From the NCBI RefSeq assembly GCF_000959525.1, contig NZ_CP009832.1, forward strand, positions 2,418,001 through 2,482,000: a DNA stretch of 64,000 nucleotides, written 5' to 3'. The notes below the pieces were generated by a model. The model searched no databases and was not told the DNA's origin. It worked only from the letters and a program-made list of their open reading frames with translations. The DNA is from Burkholderia multivorans ATCC BAA-247 (GTDB lineage Bacteria; Pseudomonadota; Gammaproteobacteria; Burkholderiales; Burkholderiaceae). The position numbers and the translations under genes were made by a program. Shown in pieces: positions 27,317-36,676 of this stretch (the first letter of the stretch is position 1; the number at the start of each line of letters is the position of its first letter).

Positions 27317-27391
27317 GGGCGGTTAGCTCAGCGGTAGAGCACTGCCTTCACACGGCAGGGGTCACTGGTTCGATCCCAGTACCGCCCACCA
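27317..27391 (+). tRNA. tRNA-Val (CAC)
   Basis: This is a 75-nt tRNA with cloverleaf arms intact, anticodon CAC in the loop TTCACAC (27347-27353), and encoded 3' CCA. The acceptor GGGCGGT pairs with ACCGCCC. It is followed by a strong terminator 9 bases later. Confidence 0.96.
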
Positions 27392-27400
27392 AAGAATTCG

Positions 27401-27437
27401 AGGGCCTGCGTTTCACGACGCAGGCCCTTTTCGTTTT
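27401..27437 (+). terminator. Terminator after tRNA-Val
   Basis: A 10-bp perfect stem (27401-27410 with 27419-27428) is followed by TTTCGTTTTT. Confidence 0.88.
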
Positions 27438-27635
27438 TGCGGCGCGCACGCGCGCTCCGCCCGCGGTATCGCCCCCTGCGCTGGTCTACCCCACTCCCGA
27501 CCGATGCGGACATTGTTGTAACGAACCGTAACTAATTCGTAATGCCGCATTGATAATGGTCGATTAGAATCGGCCGCCAACAATGTCGATCCATGAATCG
27601 ACGCTGGTTACCGCGCCGTCCCCATTCCAGTCACG

Positions 27636-28175
27636 ATGACCTCGTACCACTCCCATACGCTGTGGCTCACCGGCCTCAGCGGCGCCGGCAAATCGACGCT
27701 CTCGCAACGCGTCGCCGCGCATCTTCGTGAACGCCGGATCCCGGTCTGCATTCTCGACGGCGACGAACTGCGCTCCGGCGTCTCGCCCGACCTGGGCTTC
27801 AGGCGCGAGGACCGCTCCGAGAACTGCCGGCGCACCGCCGAAATCGCCAAGCTGCTGAACAGTCAGGGCATCACCGCGGTCGTCGCGCTGATCTCGCCGT
27901 ATGCGGCCGACCGCCAGCGCGCGAGAGAGATCGTCGGCGACGATCGCTTCGTCGAAATCTATCTGAAAACCGACATCGCAACCTGCTCCGCGCGCGATCC
28001 GAAGCGCCTCTACGCAAAGGCGACGACGGGCCAGACGCCGCAGTTCACAGGCATCTCCGATCCGTACGAAGTGCCGGTCTCACCTGATCTCGTGATCGAA
28101 ACCGGCGCGCTGACCGTCACCGATTCCGTCGCCCGCATCATCGCGTTCGAAGAACAGCGTTTCGCGCGCGCGTAA
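27636..28175 (+). CDS. cysC: Adenylylsulfate kinase
   Basis: This 179-residue APS kinase phosphorylates adenylylsulfate to PAPS. It has Walker A GLSGAGKS (about 13-20), the ILDGDELRSG strand and the LGFRREDRSENCRR motif that binds APS. The length is typical of a stand-alone CysC. There are no cysND, cysH or sulfotransferase genes nearby, so its PAPS could serve either sulfate reduction or sulfation. A TAGAAT-like sequence at 27565-27570 may be its -10. No strong Shine-Dalgarno is visible. Confidence 0.9.
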   Translation: MTSYHSHTLWLTGLSGAGKSTLSQRVAAHLRERRIPVCILDGDELRSGVSPDLGFRREDRSENCRRTAEIAKLLNSQGITAVVALISPYAADRQRAREIVGDDRFVEIYLKTDIATCSARDPKRLYAKATTGQTPQFTGISDPYEVPVSPDLVIETGALTVTDSVARIIAFEEQRFARA

Positions 28176-28192
28176 CGGCGCCGACGCAACGC

Positions 28193-29590
28193 TCACGCGC
28201 TCCGCCGCACCCGCTCCGCCGTCGCATCGAATGCCCGCTTCGCGCTGTCGACGAGCGCATCGATCTCGTCGTCGCGAATCACGAGCGGCGGCGATAGCAG
28301 CATGCGGTCGCCGGTCGCGCGCATGATCAGGTTGCCGCTGAAGCAGAAGTCGCGGCAGATCGTGCCGACGTCGATCGCGGCGTCGAACCGCACGCGCCGT
28401 TCTCGATCGCGCGCGAGCTGGACGCCGGCGACGAGCCCCGCGCCTGCGATCTCGCCGACGATCGGATGGTCGGCGAGCGCCTCGCGCAGCCGACGCTGAA
28501 AATACGGCCCCGTATGCCGCTTCACGCGCTCGACGATGCCCTCGTCGCGCAGCAGCTTGAGGTTCGCGACCGCCACCGCCGCGGCCACCGGATGCCCCGA
28601 ATACGTGAGCCCGTGATTGAATTCGCCGTTGTCGACGATCGGCCGCGCGACGCGCTCGTGAATGCCGACCGCGCCCATCGGCACGTAGCCCGACGTGAGC
28701 CCCTTGGCCATCGTGATCAGATCCGGTTCGAAGCCGAAGTGCTGATGGGCGAACCATTCGCCGGTACGGCCGAAGCCGCCGATCACTTCGTCCGCGACGA
28801 GCAGAATGTCGTACTTGCGGCAGATTCGCTGGATTTCCGGCCAGTACGTCGACGGCGGAAAGATCACGCCGCCCGCACCCTGGAACGGCTCGCCGATGAA
28901 TGCCGCGACGTTCTCCGCGCCGAGCTCGAGAATCTTCGCCTCCAACTGCTGCGCACGCGCGAGCCCGAACGCTTCGGGCGTCTCGCCCGGCTGCGCTTCG
29001 CCGAAGAAATACGGCTGATCGATATGGACGATGTGCTCGACCTTCGACGGCATCTGCTCGTGCATGTAGCCCATGCCGCCGAGCGTGCCGCCCGCGATCG
29101 TCGAGCCGTGATAGCCGTTCTTGCGCGAAATCACGTACTTCTTCTGCGGCTTGCCCTGCACGCGCCAGTACTGATGCACGACGCGCAGCACGGTGTCGTT
29201 GCCTTCCGAGCCGCTGTTGCAATAGAAGAAGTGATTGAAGCCGGGCGGCGTGACTTCGGCGAGCATCGCCGAGAGTTCGATCACCGGCGGGTGCGTGGTC
29301 TTGAAGAACGTGTTGTAGAACGGCAGCTCCTGCAGTTGCCGATAAGCGGCGTCGGCCAGCTCCTTGCGGCCGTAGCCGACGTTCACGCACCAGAGCCCGG
29401 CCATGCCGTCGATGATCTGGTTGCCGTCGGAGTCCCACAAATAGACGCCGTCGGCCTTCACGATCACGCGGCTGCCGGCGCGGTTCAGCGCGCCCATGTC
29501 GGAGAACGGATGGATGTGGTGCGCGGCGTCGAGCGCGCGGTATTCGGCGGTCGAGCGCGCGCTCGGCCGTGCGTCGTGACGATCGTTCAT
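28193..29590 (-). CDS. Class III aminotransferase (putrescine/polyamine-pyruvate type)
   Basis: This 465-residue PLP-dependent class III aminotransferase has Lys296 (in MAKGLTSGYVPMG) as the Schiff-base residue, with the GEPFQGAGG and DEVIGGFGRTG motifs before it. It transfers an omega-amino group, most likely from putrescine, a gamma-glutamyl derivative or another polyamine, to pyruvate, as in SpuC. It is last of three genes on the minus strand, 28 bases after the GS-like gene, which supports the polyamine assignment. Beta-alanine-pyruvate aminotransferase is the main alternative. Confidence 0.87.
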   Translation of the reverse strand: MNDRHDARPSARSTAEYRALDAAHHIHPFSDMGALNRAGSRVIVKADGVYLWDSDGNQIIDGMAGLWCVNVGYGRKELADAAYRQLQELPFYNTFFKTTHPPVIELSAMLAEVTPPGFNHFFYCNSGSEGNDTVLRVVHQYWRVQGKPQKKYVISRKNGYHGSTIAGGTLGGMGYMHEQMPSKVEHIVHIDQPYFFGEAQPGETPEAFGLARAQQLEAKILELGAENVAAFIGEPFQGAGGVIFPPSTYWPEIQRICRKYDILLVADEVIGGFGRTGEWFAHQHFGFEPDLITMAKGLTSGYVPMGAVGIHERVARPIVDNGEFNHGLTYSGHPVAAAVAVANLKLLRDEGIVERVKRHTGPYFQRRLREALADHPIVGEIAGAGLVAGVQLARDRERRVRFDAAIDVGTICRDFCFSGNLIMRATGDRMLLSPPLVIRDDEIDALVDSAKRAFDATAERVRRSA

Positions 29591-29618
29591 GTTGCCTCCG
29601 GATGACGATGCCGCACGC

Positions 29619-30956
29619 TCATACGTGCAGCAGCAGATGGCGGCGCTCCCACGAGCTGATCACGCGGAAGAACGCTTCGTATTCGGTTTCCTTCAGCGCG
29701 AGATACGCCTTCACGAACTTGTCGCCGAGAATGTCGGCGAGCGGCGTGCACGCGGCCATCAGCGAGATGCCCTCTTCCAGGTTGCGCGGCAGCTGGTACG
29801 GCAGCGAGTAGCCGTCCGAGGCGATCGGCTCGGTCGGCGCGAGCTGCTGCTCGAGACCGAGATAGCCGGCCGCGAGCGTCGCCGCGAACGCGAGATACGG
29901 GTTGCAGTCGACACCCGGAATCCGGTTCTCGATACGCCGCGCGACCGGATTCGACTGCGGGATCCGGAAGCCGACCGTGCGGTTGTCGTAGCCCCATTGC
30001 ACGTTGATCGGCGCAGCCATGAAGCGCGACAAGCGGCGATACGAGTTGATGTACGGCGCGAAGATCGGCATCAGCGCGGGCGTGTATTTCTGCAGCCCCG
30101 CGAGATAGCTATGGAACATCGGCGACACGGCCCCGCCTTCGTCGGCGAACAGGTTGCGTCCGGTGCGCGCATCGGCGAGGCTCTGATGGATATGCATCGC
30201 CGAGCCCGGTTCGCCTTCCATCGGCTTGGCCATGAACGTCGCGTACATGTTGTGGCGCAGCGCCGCTTCGCGCACGGTGCGCTTGAACAGGAACACCTGA
30301 TCGGCAAGCGACAGCGCATCGCCGTGCACGAAGTTGATCTCCATCTGCGCGGCGCCGACCTCATGGATCAGCGTCTCGATGTCGAGCCCCTGCATCTCGC
30401 AGTATTCGTAGATGTCCTCGAACAGCGGATCGAACTCGTTGACGGCCTCGATCGAATACGACTGCCGCCCGGTCTCCGCGCGTCCGGTGCGGCCGACGGG
30501 CGGACGCAGCGGCAAGTCGGGATCGGCGTTCATGTCGACGAGATAAAACTCGAGCTCGGGCGCGACGACCGGCTGCCACCCCTTCTGCTTGTACAGCTCG
30601 AGCACGCGTCGCAGCACGTAGCGCGGCGAGATCTCGACCGGCGAGCCGTCGAAGTGCACGCAGTCGTGAATCACCTGCGCGGTCGGATCGACGGCCCACG
30701 GGATCAGGCAGATCGTCGACGGATCGGGCACGCACACCATGTCGGGATCGGTCACGCCGGTCAGCGTGCCGTCTTCCGGATAGTCGCCGGTCACGGTCTG
30801 CACCATCACGGCCTGCGGCAGCCGCATCGATTCGCCGGATTCGAATTTGTTGCGCGGAATGATCTTCCCGCGCGCGATGCCTGCCATGTCGGGGATGATC
30901 GCTTCGACCTCGGTGATGCGGTGCTGGCGCAGGAATTCGGTCAGTTCGGGTTGCAT
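29619..30956 (-). CDS. puuA: Glutamine synthetase-like, gamma-glutamylpolyamine synthetase
   Basis: This 445-residue GS-like ligase attaches glutamate to putrescine or another amine (PuuA/SpuB/SpuI type), the first step of gamma-glutamylated polyamine breakdown. It has an intact catalytic core (ELEFYLVDM; GEPGSAMHIHQSL; RIENRIPGVDCNPYL) but no NLYDLPPEE adenylylation segment. It sits between the gamma-glutamyl hydrolase gene and the aminotransferase gene, with a 12-base gap to the former. The context decides the role: the GlnA proper is at 9235. Whether putrescine, spermidine or another amine is the substrate is unknown. Confidence 0.87.
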   Translation of the reverse strand: MQPELTEFLRQHRITEVEAIIPDMAGIARGKIIPRNKFESGESMRLPQAVMVQTVTGDYPEDGTLTGVTDPDMVCVPDPSTICLIPWAVDPTAQVIHDCVHFDGSPVEISPRYVLRRVLELYKQKGWQPVVAPELEFYLVDMNADPDLPLRPPVGRTGRAETGRQSYSIEAVNEFDPLFEDIYEYCEMQGLDIETLIHEVGAAQMEINFVHGDALSLADQVFLFKRTVREAALRHNMYATFMAKPMEGEPGSAMHIHQSLADARTGRNLFADEGGAVSPMFHSYLAGLQKYTPALMPIFAPYINSYRRLSRFMAAPINVQWGYDNRTVGFRIPQSNPVARRIENRIPGVDCNPYLAFAATLAAGYLGLEQQLAPTEPIASDGYSLPYQLPRNLEEGISLMAACTPLADILGDKFVKAYLALKETEYEAFFRVISSWERRHLLLHV

Positions 30957-30968
30957 GATCGGCCTCTT

Positions 30969-31775
30969 TCAGTCGACGTCGGACGCGTTCGGCGGCGGCG
31001 ACCCGCCGGCGAACGCATGAATGCGATGCGCCATTCGCGCGCGGCATGCCGCGCCGAATGCCGCGAAGATGTCGCGCGACAGCGGCTGCTCCGCGTAGCG
31101 CCATTCCGGATGCCATTGCACGCCGAGCGCGAACGCACGCGCACCGCGCACGCTGACGGCCTCGACGAGCCCGTCGTGCGCACGTGCCTCGACGACGAGC
31201 CCGGCGCCGATGCGCGCGATGCCCTGATCGTGCAGCGAGTTCACGCGCGCGTCGGTCGTGCCGCGGGCGATCCGCTGCAGCAGTCCGTTCGGCGTGAACT
31301 GCACGACGTGCGCGGGGCCGTACTGCCGCTCGAGCGGATCGTCGAGCCGTTCGCGGTGATCGTCGAAGCCGGCCGTCGCGTGCAGCCGCTGATGCAGCGT
31401 GCCGTCGTATGCGACGTTCAGCTCCTGCATGCCGCGACAGATCGCGAGCACGGGCACGCCGGCGTCGATCGCCGCGCGGATCAGCGGCAGCGCGGTCGCA
31501 TCGCGCGCGCGATCGTGCAAGGTGTCGCGCGCGCTCGGCGCGCCGCCGTAATGATGCGGCTCGACGTTCGAATAGCTGCCGGTCAACAGCAGTCCGTCGA
31601 TCGCCGCGACGATCGCGTCGAGCGGCTGGCGCGCACCGAGCGCGGGCAGTACCAACGCGAGCGCGCCGGCACCGTCGACGAGCGCGTCGAGGTACTTCTC
31701 GCCGGCCGTATGGTTCGGATGCGGACCGCGCATGATGCGGTCGGCGGTGACGGCTACGATCGGGCGTGCGCGCAT
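30969..31775 (-). CDS. puuD: Gamma-glutamyl-gamma-aminobutyrate hydrolase family (class I GATase)
   Basis: This 268-residue class I glutamine-amidotransferase-like hydrolase has the nucleophile Cys113 in LAICRGMQEL and His222/Glu224 in QWHPEW. It would cleave gamma-glutamyl-GABA to GABA and glutamate, the later step of the Puu pathway. The ATG giving MRARPIVAV has GGAG about 9 bases before it. It is first of the three polyamine genes. The aldehyde-forming oxidase (PuuB) and dehydrogenase (PuuC) are not in this window. Confidence 0.88.
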   Translation of the reverse strand: MRARPIVAVTADRIMRGPHPNHTAGEKYLDALVDGAGALALVLPALGARQPLDAIVAAIDGLLLTGSYSNVEPHHYGGAPSARDTLHDRARDATALPLIRAAIDAGVPVLAICRGMQELNVAYDGTLHQRLHATAGFDDHRERLDDPLERQYGPAHVVQFTPNGLLQRIARGTTDARVNSLHDQGIARIGAGLVVEARAHDGLVEAVSVRGARAFALGVQWHPEWRYAEQPLSRDIFAAFGAACRARMAHRIHAFAGGSPPPNASDVD

Positions 31776-32086
31776 GGTGGCGGCTCCGTTGTCTGCGCAA
31801 CGAAAGTCTGTACGCAGCGCGACGCAGGCGCATGCGACACTGGCGCGCCTGCGCGGCGACGCGCGCCGCACGCGCGCACGCGTCGTCCGCGTGCACGCAG
31901 CGGCGGCACGGCATACGACTCGGTTCGCAACGGGAAGAGGACGCTAGGGCAACAACGACGCGCTGCCGTCGCACTGCACCGCGCTGAAGACGTGCGCGGT
32001 CGCGAGGTTGAAGCGGCGCACGCCGCAGCGGGAAACGGTCAAGCGGCAAGGCTTGCGCAAACGGGCGGCATGCGCGCCGCGATCAG

Positions 32087-32141
32087 CAGGCCGGATCGAC
32101 CCGGCCTGAGTCGGCGCGCCCGCCGACGGACTTCGCGTCCG
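32087..32141. repeat. Three adjacent stem-loops
   Basis: Three perfect hairpins lie end to end: an 8-bp stem (32087-32094 with 32101-32108), a 7-bp stem (32110-32116 with 32121-32127) and a 5-bp stem with a TTCGC loop (32127-32131 with 32137-32141). None is followed by a T tract. Confidence 0.7.
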
Positions 32142-32398
32142 ACGTATCGATGGGCTGGCGGCTTTCACGATCGTTCTCGATGGACAGACGAATGCTCGGA
32201 CACGCGTCGCGATCGGGCGCAAGCGGCAGCCGCGCCGCGGCGACGCGTCGGGAAGCCGCCGAAGCCCGGCATCGCGCGGAGCGCCCCTCCCGAGCGCGGT
32301 CGCGGCCGATGCACGTGCGGCGACTTCCTGACATTCAGCTTATATCAACGAAAAATTGCGTCAAATTTTCGGGTGACGATCGGACGGTTCGCCGCGGC

Positions 32399-32434
32399 AA
32401 AAAAAACGGCATCGGCCGCAACGACCGACGCCGT
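32399..32434 (-). terminator. Terminator of the hut operon
   Basis: On the minus strand a 10-bp stem (32425-32434 with 32406-32415, one G-U pair) with a 9-base loop is followed by eight T (32406-32399). It lies about 90 bases after hutG. Confidence 0.92.
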
Positions 32435-32521
32435 GTTGTTGCGCCGCGGCAGCGCGACGTACGCACGAATAGAGGCGCGCCACGCCGCTTCGCCGCACTG
32501 CCGCATGCGGCGCGCGGGCGC

Positions 32522-33319
32522 TCAGCGGTACGCGAGCGCCGTTTCGACGAGCGTGCGCAGCAAGGGCGCGACGCGCGCGGCGCGCGCTTCGTCGTACGCA
32601 TACGGCCGCGTCTCGTCCATGTACGTGATCTGCGACAGCTCGAGCTGCACGGCCTGCACGCCGGTCTCCGGCACGCCGTAATGACGCGTGATGTAGCCGC
32701 CCTTGAAGCGCCCGTTTGCGACCGCCGTATAGCCGCCGTGTTCGAGCACGCGCGCGGCGAGCGCTTCCGCGAGCCCGGGCGCGGCACTCGCGCCGCTCGC
32801 GGTGCCGAAATTGAAATCCGGCAGCCGCCCTTCGAAGAAACGCGGCACGTGCGAGCGGATCGAATGCGCCTCCCATACCAGCACGCGACCGTGGTCGCGC
32901 TTGAGCCTCGCGATCTCGTCCTGCAGCGCGCCGTGGTACGGACGCCAGTAGCGGTCGCGGCGGCGTGCGATCTCGTCGTCGTCGGGCAGCGCGCCCGCCG
33001 GATACAGCGGCAGCTTGTCGAACGTGTCGACCGGCACGAGCCCCGTCGTGTCCTGCCCCGGATAAAGGTTCTCGTTGTCGGGCGGACGGTTCAGATCGAC
33101 GACGTAGCGCGCATGCGACGGCACGAGGATCGATGCGCCGAGTTCGACCGCGAACGCGTAGAGCCGCTCCAGATGCCAGTCGCAGTCGTCGACGAAGCGC
33201 GCATCGGGCGTCATCGTCGCCGCGATGTCGTCGGGGATGTGCGTGCCTGCGTGCGGAATCGAGATCAGCAGCGGCACGGTGCCCTGCTTCAGCGTGAATA
33301 CAGCCGGTTGTTCAGTCAT
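32522..33319 (-). CDS. hutG: N-formylglutamate amidohydrolase (deformylase)
   Basis: This 265-residue zinc enzyme hydrolyses N-formylglutamate to formate and glutamate, the last step of the five-step histidine pathway. It has the family motifs ISIPHAGTHIP, HARYVVDLNRPPDN and VWEAHSIRSH. It is the last gene of the hut operon, 58 bases after hutF and just before the terminator. With HutF upstream, the pathway releases formate instead of formamide. Confidence 0.93.
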   Translation of the reverse strand: MTEQPAVFTLKQGTVPLLISIPHAGTHIPDDIAATMTPDARFVDDCDWHLERLYAFAVELGASILVPSHARYVVDLNRPPDNENLYPGQDTTGLVPVDTFDKLPLYPAGALPDDDEIARRRDRYWRPYHGALQDEIARLKRDHGRVLVWEAHSIRSHVPRFFEGRLPDFNFGTASGASAAPGLAEALAARVLEHGGYTAVANGRFKGGYITRHYGVPETGVQAVQLELSQITYMDETRPYAYDEARAARVAPLLRTLVETALAYR

Positions 33320-33377
33320 GTCGCGTCACCGTGGAAGTCGAGCGGCGCACGCGGGTGCGTGCGCCGGTAGCCGCGCG

Positions 33378-34754
33378 TCAGCGCAGCAGTTGCGCCAGTG
33401 CGGCGCGGTAGTCCGCATAGGCGGCCGCTTCGTCGCGATGGCGGCGGCCGCTCACCACGCGCTCGCCGCCCGTATAGACGTCGAGCACCGGCGTATCGCC
33501 GTGTTCGGCGAACACCGCGCCGGACAGCCACGCGGTGCTGTCGTGTTCGGCGATCGCCGGATGATCGGGATCGAGCACGAGCCAGTCCGCGCGGCAGCCT
33601 TCGCGCAGCGCGCCGATCGGCCGCCCGCTCGCCTGCGCGCCGCCCGCGAGCGAGGCGTCGAACAATCGATCGGCCACGTACGCGTGCGTCTCGCTCGCGA
33701 GCACGTTGCGCGCACGATGCACGAGCCGCTGCCCGTATTCGAGCAGGCGCAGCTCCGCGCGCCAGTCGACCGATGCATGGCTGTCCGAACCGATCCCGAT
33801 CGCGCCGCGTTGCGCGAGATAGTCGACGGCCGGAAAGATGCCGTCGCCGAGATTCGCTTCGGTCGTCAGGCACAGGCCGGCTACCGCGCCGCGCTTCGCG
33901 AGCGCCGCCGTCTCGGCGGCGTCGATGTGCGTCGCGTGCACGAGGCACCAGCGCGCGTCGACGTCGAAGCGATCGAGCAGCCACTGCACGGGCCGCGCGC
34001 CGTACGCGCGCATGCAGTCGTCGACTTCGGCCGTCTGCTCGGCAATGTGGATGTGCACCGGCGCGTCGTTCGGCAGCCCGTCGAGCAGCACGCGCAGCCC
34101 GTTCTCCGACACCGCGCGCAGCGAGTGCGGCGCGACGCCGTAGCGCAGTCCGCCATGCTCGGGTGCCGTGCGGCGCATCGCGTCGAGCAGTTCGAGCAGG
34201 CCGTCCGGCGTGTTGATGAAGCGGCGCTGATCGTCGCGCGGCGGCTTGTTGCCGAAGCCCGCGAATTGATACGAGACCGGCAGCATCGTGATGCCGATGC
34301 CGGCCGCGCGCGCCGCGTCGATCACGCGCGTGCCGAGTTCGGCGATCTGCGGATAGCGCGAGCCGTCCTGCGCGTGATGCACGTAGTGGAACTCGCACAC
34401 CGACGTGTAGCCGCACTTCAGCATCTCGACGTAGAGCCAGCGTGCGATTGCCGCGAGCGCGTCGGGCGTGATCTTCAGCGCGAAGCGATACATCAGGTCG
34501 CGCCAGCTCCAGAAGCTGTCGGCCGGATTCGCGCGGTATTCGGTGAGCCCCGCCATCGCGCGCTGGAACGCGTGCGAATGGAGGTTCGGCATGCCGGGCA
34601 ATACGGGCCCGGCCGCGCGCGCGACGCCGGCCGGCGCATCGGTGTCGGGCGTCACGCCGGTCAGCGTGCCGCTCGCGTCCCAGCGCAGCAGCACGTTGCG
34701 GCGCCAGCCGTCGGGCAGATAGGCATGGTCCGCGAACAAGGTCATGTCGGTCAT
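33378..34754 (-). CDS. hutF: Formimidoylglutamate deiminase
   Basis: This 458-residue amidohydrolase-superfamily enzyme converts N-formimino-L-glutamate to N-formyl-L-glutamate and ammonia. Metal and catalytic residues are visible as LPGMPNLHSHAFQRAM near residue 60, HIHIAEQ in the middle and LGIGSDSHAS-like (IGIGSDSHASVDW) later. Two ATGs nine bases apart could serve as start; I use the upstream one (MTDMTLFAD). It lies between hutI and hutG with short gaps. Its presence defines the HutF/HutG branch in place of HutE-type formiminoglutamase. Confidence 0.93.
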   Translation of the reverse strand: MTDMTLFADHAYLPDGWRRNVLLRWDASGTLTGVTPDTDAPAGVARAAGPVLPGMPNLHSHAFQRAMAGLTEYRANPADSFWSWRDLMYRFALKITPDALAAIARWLYVEMLKCGYTSVCEFHYVHHAQDGSRYPQIAELGTRVIDAARAAGIGITMLPVSYQFAGFGNKPPRDDQRRFINTPDGLLELLDAMRRTAPEHGGLRYGVAPHSLRAVSENGLRVLLDGLPNDAPVHIHIAEQTAEVDDCMRAYGARPVQWLLDRFDVDARWCLVHATHIDAAETAALAKRGAVAGLCLTTEANLGDGIFPAVDYLAQRGAIGIGSDSHASVDWRAELRLLEYGQRLVHRARNVLASETHAYVADRLFDASLAGGAQASGRPIGALREGCRADWLVLDPDHPAIAEHDSTAWLSGAVFAEHGDTPVLDVYTGGERVVSGRRHRDEAAAYADYRAALAQLLR

Positions 34755-34777
34755 CGTGAGTCTCGTCTTGTCCAGGG

Positions 34778-36001
34778 CTAGCCGATCATCCGCCGAAACA
34801 CGGTCGTGCCGCCGCGCACGACCTGCTCGCAGAGCGGCCGGCCGATCCAGTATGCGAGTTCCGCCAGCGAGCCGACCGACCACACCGCGAAATCGGCCTG
34901 CCGACCGACTTCGAGCGCGCCGTGGCGATCGGCTCGGCCGAGCGCGGCGGCTGCGTGGCGCGTGACGCCCTGCAGCACTTCGGGCACCGTCATCCGGAAC
35001 AGCGTGCAGCCGAGATTCATCGTCAGCAGCAGCGATTCGAGCGGCGACGTGCCGGGATTGTGATCGGTCGCGAGCGCGATCGGCACGCCGTGCCGGCGCA
35101 GCAGATCGATCGGCGGCAACTGCGTCTCGCGAATGAAGTAGTACGCGCCCGGCAGCAGCACGGCGACCGTGCCGGCCGCCTTCATCGCTTCGATGCCGGC
35201 TTCGTCGAGAAACTCGAGGTGGTCCGCCGACAGCGCGCGATACCGCGCAGCGAGCGTGGTGCCGCCCGCGTTCGACAGCTGCTCCGCGTGCAGCTTCACC
35301 GGCAGCCCGCGCCGTGTCGCGGCTTCGAACACGCGCTCCGTCTGCGCGAGCGAAAAACCGATGCGCTCGCAGAACACGTCGACCGCATCGATGAGCCCTT
35401 CGTCGGCCAGTGTCGGCAGCATGCGCTCGCATACTTCGTCGATGTACGCGTCCGCGCGGCCCGCATATTCGGGCGGCAGCGCGTGCGCGCCGAGGAACGT
35501 CGTGTAGACGCTCACCGGAAAGCGTTCGCCGAGCTGCCGCGCGACGCGCAGCATCTTGCGCTCGCTCGCGAGGTCGAGACCGTAGCCCGACTTGATCTCG
35601 ATCGCGGTCACGCCTTCGGCCAGCAGCGGCTGCAGCCGCGCGGCGGCCCGCAGGAACAGCGCGGTCTCGTCGGCCGCGCGCGTCGCGCGCACCGTCGACA
35701 CGATCCCGCCGCCCTGCCGTGCGATCTCCTCGTAGCTGACGCCGGCGAGGCGCTGCGCGAATTCGTCCGCGCGCGTGCCGCCGTACACGAGGTGCGTGTG
35801 GCAGTCGACGAGGCCCGGCGTCACCCAGGCGCCGTGCAGGTCTTCGCGCCGCCAGTGCGCATAGCCGTGCGGCAGCGCAGCGCATGCGCCGAGCCACACG
35901 ATCGCGCCGGTTTCGTCGACGGCGATCGCCGCATCGTCGATCGTTTCGTCGGGATGGCCGTGCGGACACAGCCTCAGGTGATGCCAGACAGTCGGTTTCA
36001 T
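34778..36001 (-). CDS. hutI: Imidazolonepropionase
   Basis: This 407-residue zinc amidohydrolase opens imidazolone propionate to formiminoglutamate, step three of histidine catabolism. It has the metal motif [16 protein letters not shown] near residue 75, the KLHAEQLSN His segment and the late [11 protein letters not shown] Asp. The length matches the family. It is 4 bases after hutD and 23 before hutF. Confidence 0.95.
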   Translation of the reverse strand: MKPTVWHHLRLCPHGHPDETIDDAAIAVDETGAIVWLGACAALPHGYAHWRREDLHGAWVTPGLVDCHTHLVYGGTRADEFAQRLAGVSYEEIARQGGGIVSTVRATRAADETALFLRAAARLQPLLAEGVTAIEIKSGYGLDLASERKMLRVARQLGERFPVSVYTTFLGAHALPPEYAGRADAYIDEVCERMLPTLADEGLIDAVDVFCERIGFSLAQTERVFEAATRRGLPVKLHAEQLSNAGGTTLAARYRALSADHLEFLDEAGIEAMKAAGTVAVLLPGAYYFIRETQLPPIDLLRRHGVPIALATDHNPGTSPLESLLLTMNLGCTLFRMTVPEVLQGVTRHAAAALGRADRHGALEVGRQADFAVWSVGSLAELAYWIGRPLCEQVVRGGTTVFRRMIG

Positions 36002-36005
36002 GCGT

Positions 36006-36674
36006 TCAGTCTCGTTCGCCGACGACGAGCGACACGGCCAGCAGCGCGCCGCCTCCGCTCACGACGACGTCAAGCGCACGCGGCGGCCCGTCGAGCCGCA
36101 ACGTGTCCATTTCTTCCAGGGTGAAGCGCGCGTCGTCGAGCGCGACCTCGACGACGCCCGCCGCGCAGAACAGCAGCACGGTGTCGGCATGCGCGACGCG
36201 GTGCGTGCCCGCGCGCCATACGTCGAGCGTGCCGCGCGCGGCCGCGCGACGCGTCATCAGGTTGAAGTCGCGCGTCGGTCCGTCGTGCAGCGTCGCGTCG
36301 ATCGACGTTTCGCCCGCGAAGTCGGCACGCGCGAGCGGCGCATCGAGCACGTGACGCCGCCCGCCCGCTTCCGCGAGCGTCATCCCGGCGCCGGACAGCA
36401 GCACGAGCGTGCGGTCGACGCCGTCGAAACGCGAGAACGGCCCGGCCGCGCCGACGTCGGCGACGCTCACGCGCCACACGAACGTGTCGAGCGCGCCGCC
36501 TCGCGGCGCGGCGGCGCCCGGCGCGTCGGCGCCCGGCGCGTCGGCATGGCCTGCTTCGGGGAATCCGGCGGCGATCTCGCGCGTCACGCCCCCGCCGTTC
36601 TTCCACGGCGACGCAACGAGATCCGCCGCGCGGATCAGCGCGGCGGCCATCGGCGCGCGGTCGTGCGCCGTCAT
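36006..36674 (-). CDS. hutD: HutD family cupin protein
   Basis: This 222-residue HutD-like protein has a bicupin fold and the family start [16 protein letters not shown]. In Pseudomonas HutD is thought to limit hut activity rather than act as an enzyme. A short Ala/Gly/Pro-rich segment (residues about 44-59, [14 protein letters not shown]) is not family-like: its coding DNA carries a perfect 15-bp tandem duplication (36516-36545). Gaps of 2 and 4 bases to hutU and hutI show tight packing in the operon. Confidence 0.88.
   Translation of the reverse strand: MTAHDRAPMAAALIRAADLVASPWKNGGGVTREIAAGFPEAGHADAPGADAPGAAAPRGGALDTFVWRVSVADVGAAGPFSRFDGVDRTLVLLSGAGMTLAEAGGRRHVLDAPLARADFAGETSIDATLHDGPTRDFNLMTRRAAARGTLDVWRAGTHRVAHADTVLLFCAAGVVEVALDDARFTLEEMDTLRLDGPPRALDVVVSGGGALLAVSLVVGERD
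36516..36545. repeat. 15-bp perfect tandem duplication in hutD
   Basis: Two identical 15-bp copies (36516-36530 and 36531-36545) are in frame and add five residues (ADAPG) to HutD. The surrounding sequence is also GC-rich and repetitive. Confidence 0.85.
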
Positions 36675-36676
36675 GC

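Larger units (their letters stand above)
31776..32521. other. 746-bp gap between hutG and the polyamine operon
   Basis: No credible gene is seen: open frames here are Arg-rich and have no recognisable motif. Contents from right to left on the minus strand: the hut terminator (32399-32434), an AT-rich block (about 32333-32390) that could hold the polyamine-operon promoter, three adjacent stem-loops (32087-32141), and about 310 bases without features before puuD. Confidence 0.6.

Noticed and set aside
27317-27391. tRNA-Val, tRNA-Ser and tRNA-fMet as attachment sites of integrated elements
   Set aside because: No integrase, direct repeat of a tRNA 3' end or change in composition is seen near any of them.
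31732-32334. Several short frames in the hutG-puuD gap as possible genes
   Set aside because: All are Arg-rich, lack a ribosome site and have no conserved feature. They overlap the stem-loops.
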